Below are positions 55,161-64,000 of a DNA stretch of 64,000 nt, piece after piece. Under the pieces are notes generated by a model. It had not been told where the DNA came from. It saw only the letters and a list, made by a program, of their open reading frames with translations, and made no database searches. How positions within the stretch are numbered: position 1 is the first letter of the stretch; each line of letters opens with the position of its first letter. Source of the stretch: Isoetes taiwanensis (Eukaryota > Streptophyta > Lycopodiopsida > Isoetales > Isoetaceae); contig JAJEKV010000654.1 in NCBI GenBank assembly GCA_021234155.1, positions 60,628 through 124,627 of the forward strand, read 5' to 3'. The position numbers and the translations under genes were made by a program.

Positions 55161-58100
55161 ACAGAAATACTTCTGGAAGACAGCCCTCTGTGAGGACCCG
55201 TGGATCTAACAGGAGAGTCCGGGGGACTATGTCACGCGGGATTTGCAAGAAGAGAAGAAGAAGAAGAAAACAGAACAAATGAGAGGAAAATGATAAGCTT
55301 CCTTGATATCAATGATGAACATACAAGAGCTCTACTTAATAGAGAGAAAAAGCGAAAGGAGACAAGACTCAAAACTCATCTAACCATCATATGCTAGCTC
55401 TACTCATATATATAGTACAATGGCCTTGGGCCCAATATGAACACTCGGTGATCTCGGTGCGGAGCTCACGGAAGGGAGGCGATTTGCAGGAATGTTTGCG
55501 GTGCCTCTTTAAATGCCTAGTGAATGACCACGGGGCGGTGGCGGGTCATCACTTGTGCGGCGGGCTCTCTTGTTGGCGGGACAGGCTTTGATGGCGGTGC
55601 AACTGCCTTGGTCTTCTAGCGAGCCTTTGATGGCTGACCCGTGGCTGAGGATCCTTGAGCTTGACACAGTGCGTATGCATGAATAGTCTGCACCGGGAGG
55701 CTGGGACTAACCTCCCCCCACCAAGCGACACTCGAGTGAAGAAAGGAGGAAGGGGTTTTACGAGGTGAAGCCATGCAATGCTGAAAGTGATCCTCGCGGG
55801 GAGTGAGGGCCGGGCACCATTATGAATGCTTGGCTAATGAGATCTGGCGTGTTTGAAGAAGCGGGAGGAGTGTTTTGGCCAAGGGCGGGATCTGCATCAA
55901 TAAGAAAGCGAGATCGTACCATGTCTTCAAAGGCGGCATGGGCGTGCGAAGAAATGTCTTGACATTCCATGAGGAGAGCGGTCACGGAGGCCAAAAAGGC
56001 GACATTACGGGTTACAGTGAAAAATGGGATCTTTGCCGATTTAAGGAGCTTAGCGAAAATGCATTTGAAGCAGCACAAAAACCTGAAGATGGGTGAAAAG
56101 GATCGAAGGTGAGGTGGTGGCATTACGCAAGAAAGGTTTCAAGACCATGAAGCGCGCATCCGCCGGACGTTGCCAACCACGATCATTAGCAATATAGATC
56201 AATTCGTGGTGGTATCAGTGGCACCTTCTTCCCAATGTGGCGGCGAACAAAGCGTGGATCCCCGGATATCCGTCGAGATCGAGGTGGAGTCCATCGGCAT
56301 GACCATCCATGACCTTGGTCCAAAAAGGGGGCCAATCAGAGAAGTCGGGAACACAGGCGTGGAGAATGCCAGGGAAGCATAGGGAGAAGGAACCATGCCG
56401 GTGGGCGTGGGTTCTTGGCGGTCTCCACAATTGTGACAAGATCCGGATCAAGAGCTTGACACCAGCGATCCCAAAGAAAGCGAGAGGGTTGAGAGTTGGC
56501 GGGGAGGGCTATCCCATCGTGGGGACCGTCTTGCTATCCAGCGAGCTCGTAATTGATTATAACCCGCGAGTCTTTGCATATAAATTTGTGCATAGGGGGA
56601 AGATCACCGGGATGTCCTAGATACTTCCTTATTTGTTGGCGCTTAAAACGGAGAGATAAATGATTGGCAAGCTGGGGCATGTACTCGATGAAGAGTTTGG
56701 ATTGCGAGCATGATGTAAAGATATGGATTGTTATCACGAAGCACCATTATTGCGGTGGGGTCACCACGAAAAGCTGGCGTGGCCCATTTCGAGAAGTGTT
56801 CTGTGTATCACCCGGATAGAAATCATGAAATATGTAAGCCATGGGCTGAACAACTCGAAGGTGATAAAAATGCGGATCGACGCGATGTATGAGATCAAAG
56901 ACCACAAGGACCGCGACACAACCCTTTGTCTTCAATGGAGAGTTCTGGCCAAATCCGAAGAAAATCTGCGGTGCTGGGGAATATCCCGCGGTCCATGCGC
57001 ATGCCGCCGAGAAAGGAAAGGTGGCGGCGAGCAACCACATAATCGTGATAGCGAGGAAAGAGGCTGGGAAGTCAGCGGGCATTACGTTAAGAATGGCGGT
57101 ATGACGCGTCAAGTTTGGCTTGAGCCTCATCGTGACTGCATAACTGCTGTAGGCATGTTGTTCAAGATCCGCGGATCGGTTGTCCCTTTCTAGCGGCGGG
57201 CGTGGATTGGTCCGCGGACCCGTTTGAGAAGTGTGGACACGGGAGGAGGATTTCCCGGAGTATTGAGGCGAAACACGGCAATCTCGGCGTCATCCGGTAT
57301 CTTACGTTTTACGCACCTCTAAAGGCGATCTTGAAGAGAGGTGAGCTGAGAGATGCGTGTAGAAAATTTGGCCCGTCAAGGGAGGCAATTTGGCGTCCGA
57401 TTACGTAAGGTTTTGAACGAGTGCTGAAATTTTTCAAAGTTCGGGTACAAGGCGTTGAGCTTAGCAATATCTGCGTCCTTGGTATTTTCGGGAGAGCCAC
57501 TTTGGACTTGTTGTGCTCCAATAAATTCTGAATTTCTGATTGGGAGCCGAGCTTGTTGATCACGCAAGTTGGGTGACTTGATCTTGTGCACTTTGAGATC
57601 TGTGTATGAGCCTGTAAAGAGCTCAGGTGCTTGTCTTGAAGTTTGGCCTCAAAGTTGCAACTTGGCAGGCGTGGCGGCTTGAAGGTCTGGTGTGCCTTGT
57701 CGGAGGCCTCTAGTGCGTTGAACCCGCTCATAAAGGCGTCTTGGGATTCTTGTAACTTGAGGAAGCGGCGGCAGGCATCCTGGCGATCTTGATACAACAA
57801 GCCACGCCGAGGGGTGTTGTGGTGGTGGAACCCATTTGTTGCTGGTTTGTGATGTTTGGGAAAGATGGTGTGGCCTGGATGGTGTAGCGGAGGAGGAAAC
57901 GGTGACATGGGTGTCGCGGACTTTGGACATGACCCGGTGGAAGAAGAGGCGTGAAGTACCGGCTTCGGTTAGTCGATGGAAAGGGACCCGGTGAGTGGGA
58001 ATTATGAGAAATTTTGTGGTGTGGGAGGGAAGTAATGGCGGATGAGGGCTTGAAAGTGGCTTCCACGAAACGAGAAATGGAAGTGGCACCCGGCGGTCCA

Positions 58101-59590
58101 CTTCTTGGAGAAAACGATAGAACATCATTTGGGGCCAATCTATGTGGTGGTTGGGTGTGTACTTGATGATGACAGGTTATAGAAAGGCTTATTGATATGG
58201 GTGTTCTTGATAGAATACCAAGGAACTTGCGCCCGCGAAATTTAACAAAGGTTTCATGAGGCTTATCGATATTGGTGAACGATGGACATTGGCATGATAA
58301 GAAGGTGCACCAAACTACGTGACATCTAGATCGTATGGCGAGACCATGATAAACAAGGGGGTGTGCAAGGGAATATGAAATACCTCGAGAAATCAAATGT
58401 TGAGTCGTGAAATGGTGGTGCCATCGACCCCGCGATGGTGTAGCCATGCGGGTGCGATGGTAATTAGCACATGGCGAAGACTCATTTGGTCGGATTTGGA
58501 GCCGGAAGTTCCATTTAAGAGAATTCGTGAAAGCTTGTGTCGTCTTTGCGACTTCTTTATTTGGCCAACAAAGGGCTTCCACACGGAAAGTGGGGATCCA
58601 AGAAGGGATGAGAGACAAAAGAGCCGGATCCTTGGGAGCGATAGTTTGAAGTGTAAGAAAATCTTGGGGCAGCCATGGTACTGGGTGCGAAATGAAGAGT
58701 GATTCAAAGGCGAGGATCTAAAAAGTCAAAGAGCCTGAGGAGGGACAAAAGCAGGAAAAACGAAAAAAAAAGGTTTTAGGGCTGGCGGAAGCGAAGAGGT
58801 ATGAAAGAAGAGGGCTTAAACTGAACCGTTGATGGTGCGGTGTCGAAAAGATGCCAAGGAGTGTATTGAGAGGCAAAAAATTGGGCTAAGTCCCCAAAAA
58901 GCGTAGTGAGGAGAAACAATGAAGCGGTGGGGATGAGGCGTGAGAGAAGGATCGGATGTGGCAGGTGGAGCCAAGGACACACATTAATGTCAAGCGAGGC
59001 GTGAAAAAGAAAAATGGCATTCAATGGGGCAACTTCGAAGTGGGATATCATTAAAAGGAATGTGAGAGAAGGTACCATGGCTAGATATGCGGCGGGGAGA
59101 AAAGATTCTCATTTAGAAAGCTTGACCTTGCATTGCAAAACCGTTGGCGATTTGTGTGATTGGTCCCGTCGACAAGGGAGTTCCTCGAGTTGGCTATATA
59201 AAGGCGAAGCGGGAGTAGCGAAGGCATCGATGGCTTTCGGCATGGGCTGCTGGCTGGTTTGAGCGAGGGGGCACTATGCCTGGCTGTCGAGGAGTGGATT
59301 ACACCGCAAGATGGTTATGCGGACCTCTGGCTGCCACAATCATGGCGTGAGAATGGGCGGCTGGTGTGCGGGATGGCTGAACATCCGACCCGAAGTCAGC
59401 GGGGATGGAGGTGGTTACGCACCCGGCCAGGATCTGGCGAGAACCTCTACCACCTCTGCGCATCACCTCGCTCCAAACCGGGTAGGGTTTTTCTTCTTAG
59501 GACTTGGTAGATGGGGCTTTCGAGGCCGTTTTTTTGTATATATAGTGCCCATAGCCCGGAAATAGCTGGGCTGCGCCCACATTTTTTGTA
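55161..59590 (-). other. GC-rich retroelement-like region, not assigned
   Basis: From about 55430 the base composition changes to GC- and CpG-rich. A TATA-like CTATATATATGAG box on the minus strand near 55415 and CT-rich sequence downstream look like an LTR. Overlapping minus-strand open frames occur, the longest 57728-58618 (297 codons), rich in Ser, Pro, His and Thr, with others at 57309-57908 and 58393-58707. None matches a domain I know. On the minus strand, pol-like sequence ends at about 59690 and a candidate LTR start, TGTGGGCGCAG, lies near 59583. The region may therefore be a very long 3' LTR or 3' UTR of the gypsy element to its right. Confidence 0.4.
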
Positions 59591-59689
59591 AAAATCTCCA
59601 CTATAATATAATATCGCCTTTCTAGTCACTTTACGTGGTGTTTGCTTCTTGAGCGGATCGTTTGTTGATTTTTAAGCTTTACGTGTGAT

Positions 59690-59967
59690 GAAATGTTTTG
59701 AGGCGAAAACCATTAACCAAGGTAGGTAATGGAGTGCCATCTAACTCTGCCCGGTTGGAAAGCGGCTTGGTCTAACCACTTGAACAATTTGATAAGGGCC
59801 AAACCAGCGAAACTTGAGTTTGCAGGAAAATTTTTGTACACGGAATCATAAAGAAGAACCAAATCGCCTTCTTTAAATGTTTTGTCTTGGGCGTTTGTCA
59901 TGTAAAGATTTTTGCAATCGTTTGTCCATGAAGAACACGAATATAAGCATCCTTGAAGTTCATCCAA
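59690..59967 (-). pseudogene. Integrase C-terminal tail
   Basis: The sequence KTFKEGDLVLLYDSVYKNFP and a following KLFKWLDQAAFQPGR-type stretch correspond to the FxxGDLVLLYDxxxxxxPGK end of gypsy pol. A second frame gives a VNGFRLKTFHH-like end and a stop near 59690. Confidence 0.75.
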
Positions 59968-60090
59968 GCTGTTCTAATTGATAGACCCTTTCTTTGAGTG
60001 CGTGGCGGGTGGATTATGGCAGCGTGATTGAAAGCAGTGTTGGAAGGATGTATTCAAAGCGGCATGAGAGCTTCACGACCATAAACCAAT

Positions 60091-60790
60091 TTAAAAAGGA
60101 GTGTGACCGGTAGCAATCTTGAAACAAGTATTGTAGGCCCAAAAAACAGTAGGAAGTTTTGTGCGCCAATCACTGTGGGGGGCGTCACAAATTTTCTTGA
60201 GAATGGTGACGAGTTTTGTTGGTGCTTTACGCCAAACCATTACCTTGAGGATAGTAAGGTGTGCTCTTGTGATGATGTATCGGGGAGATAATCCGTCAGC
60301 TCCTTGATAGTATGATTGATGAAATGGACACCACGGTCCAGCGACCAGCTCCAGTGGGGGCGTAGAAGAATCGGCGTGATAATTTGTTGATAGAGGGACC
60401 CTAGGCGTGCTTCTTTGCGGTGTTATGCGGAAGTGCACAAGCTTCCGCCCATTTGGTAGCGTGGTCGGTGAGAACGAGAATGTAGCGAACGCGGGTGTGC
60501 TTGCGGGGAGGATCTATAGGTCCCACAAAGTCCATTCCCCATTTCTTTGAAGGGAAGTGGCGTGGCGGCCGGCGTCAAAGGAAAGGCGTCGCGGGCGTGG
60601 AAGCGTCCCACCAGCCCGGCAAAGCGTCTGCACGTCTTGGCGTGGGCGTGAGCATCTTTGAAGGCGTGGGCCAATAATACCCGGCTAGAAGGATTTTTCG
60701 TCGCCGTGGTGTCACCATGAAAATGACCACCACCTAGCCCTTGATGAGCTTCTCGAACAATATCACGGAACTTCATGAGGGAGAACACGG
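60091..60790 (-). pseudogene. Gypsy integrase, frameshifted
   Basis: REAHQGLGGGHFHGDTTATK and FKDAHAHAKTCRRFAG are the zinc-binding N-terminus (60788-60600). A GMDFVG-like first catalytic Asp region and a TKWAEA-type motif are visible across frames near 60540-60430. The second part (60438-60091) ends SDWRTKLPTVFWAYNTCFKI then ATGHTPF, typical of the end of the core. Confidence 0.8.
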
Positions 60791-61531
60791 CGTCGAAGGA
60801 TGGTGTCCTTACCCTTTTGTAGAGATGTCACGCAACCATGGTGTAGTCGGACCTCTCGAGGAGAAATTGATAGCGGCGGCAGGATTGTCGCTTGGCGGGG
60901 AAGGCGTCTGCGTCTTACGGTGGAAGAGCACGTGAGGAGAATGCTGGCTGAAAATCATGGAACCAATGTGGTGTTGCCGTTACTAAAAAGGAGAGCATCG
61001 GGGAAAGCGTCACGAGACTCGGTTGAGGGATCATCGTGTGGATGCGTGAAAGATAATCCGGGGCGACATGAGATTTTTGCCAGGCCTTATGAGCGATTTC
61101 AAAAGGAGCAAATTCTTGGAGAAGAAGGACAACGAGCAATGCGGCCCGCGTGGGCGTGGACTTGTTGATCAAATAGAGAGTGCTTGGTGGTCCACAAAAG
61201 AACTTGATTTGCCTGCTTAAAAGGTAATGTGAGGCGTTGGACCTGAAAATGAGACCCAAAGCTTTCGCTCAGTGGCGAGAATAGTTGCTTCAGCCGAATT
61301 GAGTTTTCTGGCGTAGCGATTCAGTTTGTCGGTGTCGCATCATATTCTTGAAAGAACAGCTCAATAGCAAGCGCGGAACATCGACATGAGCATTGAAAGG
61401 GCTTGTCCCATTGAGGAGGAACAAGAACGGTGCGAGTAAGCAAAAGCAATTTGTTGGAAGCGACATCACTGGGAATTCAAGCCCGGTGGATTAAATCACC
61501 GTGAGTTTATGAATGGGATCTGCAATGGCTG

Positions 61532-62300
61532 CTAGTCGGTATGAAGGTGGGTAATAATTGACCTTACCGGAAAAGCGTGTCTCCTTGATATTGGCTGGTG
61601 CTTGAGCCTTGAGCACACAACTAATTTTGGCGGGATCGTGGTGATACACGCTTGCGACAACATGGGCCCTAATGAGAACACGGAGGTGGCCTTAAAGGTG
61701 CATTTTCGGGGATTGAGACTAATGCGGGACTCATCACATTTCTGGAAGGCGAGTTCCAATTTATCCAAATGGTCAGCCATGGGCTGGCGAGAGAAGTCAT
61801 CTTGAAAAATTTGCAAGAAGGGATTTTCCTTCATGAAATCATGAAAAGCGGAGAGCATGATCGTTGAAAGCGTTGATGGAGAGTTTGATAATCCAAAGGA
61901 ACCACCTTGTAGGCAAAAGTGCCCCAGGGGGTGGTGAAAGTAGTCTTGAGTTGATCAGATTCTTTTGATTGAGTCGATTGTAGCGGAAAAAACCATCCAT
62001 GAAGGGTACATCTCATGTCCGGCCACCTCTTCGAACACAGTGCGTGAAGGGAAGTGGAAAATGATCGCATTCAGGTGGGCGATTGAGTTCAGATAGTCCA
62101 CCGCAGGGCGGATCTTACCATTGTGTTTGAGGGCAATGGCGATGGGGCTCACCCATTGAGAATGTTTGACCTCATAGATCAAACTGCGGCAAGGAGTTTG
62201 TCAATTTCGCCTTGGCGATCCACGGTAATTAGGGTTGCGATCTTGTCGTTGCTAAAGCTGAAGTGGTCGTGCATCAGATTTGGTAGGAATGGTGAGTTCC
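61532..62300 (-). pseudogene. Gypsy reverse transcriptase, frameshifted
   Basis: Motifs in order on the minus strand: IYEVKHSQWVSPIAIALKHN then GKIRPAVDYLN (62182-62080); EEVAGHEMYPSWM and, in the next frame, TTFTTPWGTFAYKVVP (62040-61915); then IFQDDFSRQ at about 61800, in the place of the YxDD box, followed by HLDKLELAFQKCDESRISLN and PRKCTFKA. The catalytic Asp pair survives, but at least three shifts break the protein. Confidence 0.85.
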
Positions 62301-62889
62301 CCAAGCTTTTGTTGATTCCCGAAGATCTATGTAACTCAGTGAAAATGTGTTTGAATTTTGTGAAGCGGCTTGGCGGCCCATTTTACGATAAGGGTGGGAA
62401 GATTTGGCGGCAATGCGGGCCGACGGGTTGATTGTTGCCCGTCCACAATCGACGGAGATCACGAATATGGGGGTATTACCGGTATCTGGACATGTGTGTG
62501 GGAGGTTGGAGCATATAACGGATCGTGGCACTGCGTGGTGAAAAAGAGGGGTTGCTTCCGGTTTCATCGGCGAGAGGTTGCTTCATGGCGGCGTGTACAT
62601 CAGCGGGGAGTTGCGGGAGGTTACGGCATCGGAAAAGTGATCAACCGCGTTGGATTCGATTGCAAGGAGCGGGTGGGGTCAAGCAAGCAGCCGGCTGGTC
62701 GATCAAAGTCATTTTCTCCCCAGGATCAGCATATTCGGGTAGGATGAGGGCGGACTTTCGGGTGGAGCACTGAACGATAAATATTACGAGCTTCTTTGAA
62801 TGTCGTATGCGAAGAGGGTTTCGCATGTTGCCGAAATGATCTGCTTTTGTTTACAAGTCCATGGTGGCATTGAGATGACCATCGGTGAT

Positions 62890-63180
62890 GACTAAGCGGT
62901 CCGTGGCCCGATAATGAATACTCTTTGCACGGCCCGGAGAAAGGTCGCCGACCAACATTTCATAGTCACTGGATCTTGCCCGACTTTCCAAACTCCAAAT
63001 TCCATGGGGAAGCGGAGATCACCGATGTTGATGTGAAGAAGAGGTGTGGCCTTGAGGGTCGTGATATGGCCATTAGCCAACTTGATGTCATATAGGGACA
63101 CGAAAAGTTGTGTGATGCCCATTTGTTTTGCGGAGTTTATCAGGTGATGAGATTCAACTGGCTACCTCCATCTATTTGAA
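62890..63180 (-). pseudogene. Gypsy protease-like region
   Basis: MGITQLFVSLYDIKLANGHI then TTLKATPLLHINIGDLRFPM resembles the retropepsin core after the active site (...G...L.LANG......G.....I.I......). The DTG/DSG motif itself is not readable; the expected place near 63150 is damaged. Confidence 0.5.
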
Positions 63181-63249
63181 CATGGTTGACTTCTTGATTA
63201 CCCACCGTGGCATGGACCGTGGGTGTAGAGGTAGCCTGACCCCAACTAA

Positions 63250-64000
63250 AGCAGGTTAGGGTGGTAGCTGGTCCTTGAGGCGGAGGCGAGTTTCAAAATG
63301 GTTGCCAAGCTTAAAGGAATTTTGATCTTGGCTAGCTCCTCTTGGAGTTCTAGAGGCACATGAGAAAAAAAAAAAGGATCTGCTTTGGTTCCTTGGTCTT
63401 TGGAGTGCGTGGTAGTGAAGCGACAACTTCTTTGAAAGTAAGTCAACCTCGACGGCAATATTCGGATCGTCGAGGCGTGGAGGTTGAGATGTGGAAGGTG
63501 TATCTTGTCTTTGTTGAGCTCACGGTGGTGGCATGAACATTTGCCAATGTCGCGGCCTTCCGACTTGCATGAGGTTCAAAATGCTTTGGCGAACTTTTGG
63601 CATGACATGTGGCATGAGCTTCTCAAGTCGGGTGCAAAGTGAACCTTTTCGTCCTCATGAGGAATGGTGTCACCAAAAGGCGGGTTCGCGTGCCATTGAA
63701 TAATGGTCAAAGGGGCGTGATACCTTAAGTGCAGCGTGAAACTAAACCAACCCCAATTTGTGGTGGATTTTGGAGGATTAAGTGCGAAAAATTTCCTCTT
63801 ATTGCTTGTTGATCGGTTGTTGGATTCTGGTTGATAAGCGTGATTCTTTGGCGCTCTTGGTAGCTTCTTAGAAGCTGGTCACCGGGCCTTGTTTGCCGTA
63901 GCAATAATCGAGTTGGTAGCGGGTAAGTAGGACCGATGGTCTGATTTTACGTACGAACGTAGTTGAGGACGGTGGTGGTAGGCCCCATTCTTGGCCGGTG
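63250..64000 (-). pseudogene. Gag-like region
   Basis: Broken frames on the minus strand include RLEKLMPHVMPKVRQSILNL (about 63640-63580) and HVPLELQEELAKIKIPLSLA (about 63370-63310). The position just upstream of protease suggests gag, but no zinc knuckle is visible. Confidence 0.35.

Larger units (their letters stand above)
59600..64000 (-). mobile_element. Decayed Ty3/gypsy element, incomplete at window end
   Basis: Minus-strand order from high to low coordinate is gag-like (63999-63250), protease region (63180-62890), RT (62300-61530), RNase H zone (61500-60930), integrase (60790-60090) and C-terminal tail (59970-59690). Every domain is broken by shifts. The upstream part and 5' LTR lie beyond the window. 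Confidence 0.8.

Noticed and set aside
59014-59565. Plus-strand ORFs in the GC-rich region
   Set aside because: GC-rich sequence keeps several frames open by chance, and the element context is on the minus strand.

Overview
The window is nuclear DNA from a land plant with a large, repeat-rich genome. The evidence is an intron-split HVA22-family gene, an LRR receptor-kinase exon, PPR and hAT remnants, and many nested plant-type LTR retrotransposons (Copia and Ty3/gypsy), LINEs and Helitrons. I cannot name the species. No bacterial, organellar, rRNA, tRNA or CRISPR feature was seen.

Only one protein-coding gene looks complete: a six-exon HVA22-like (TB2/DP1/REEP family) gene at 26486-28007 with an unusual proline-rich C-terminal tail. 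A 133-bp exon at 6700-6832 encodes the N-terminal leucine-rich-repeat cap of a SERK-like receptor kinase, but the rest of that gene is not recognisable here. A frameshifted atypical protein-kinase gene (50.0-51.96 kb, minus) and a PPR fragment (42.8-43.0 kb, minus) are host-gene relics.

Layout. 0.8-4.6 kb: a minus-strand gypsy gag, split by a small LTR element with identical 222-bp LTRs. 4.6-8.2 kb: Copia-LTR-like blocks on either side of the LRR exon. 8.2-10.2 kb: truncated Copia. 11.1-12.4 kb: LINE 3' part. 13.4-24.7 kb: decayed chromovirus whose 3' LTR carries an inverted solo LTR with an ATTAC target duplication. 24.8-28.7 kb: HVA22 gene and flanks. 28.7-33.5 kb: LINE split by a deletion-derivative Copia with perfect GATCA duplications. 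33.7-37.7 kb: gypsy gag-protease fragment, Helitron replicase pieces, two Helitron 3' termini and an 830-bp purine tract. 37.7-40.2 kb: hAT transposase pseudogene. 40.4-44.4 kb: a 254-bp tandem duplication, a PPR relic and low-content DNA. 44.4-49.9 kb: gypsy element with 338-bp LTRs, three zinc knuckles in gag, and the RNase H-integrase core deleted. 50-55 kb: kinase pseudogene, a LINE with a 34-nt A tail, and a long hairpin. 55.1-64 kb: a third Helitron terminus, then GC- and CpG-rich DNA with a decayed minus-strand gypsy running off the end.

The recurring theme is nested insertion. Several elements keep good LTRs, primer sites and target duplications but have lost catalytic domains, so they would have needed enzymes from relatives. 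Helitron ends of one family occur three times.
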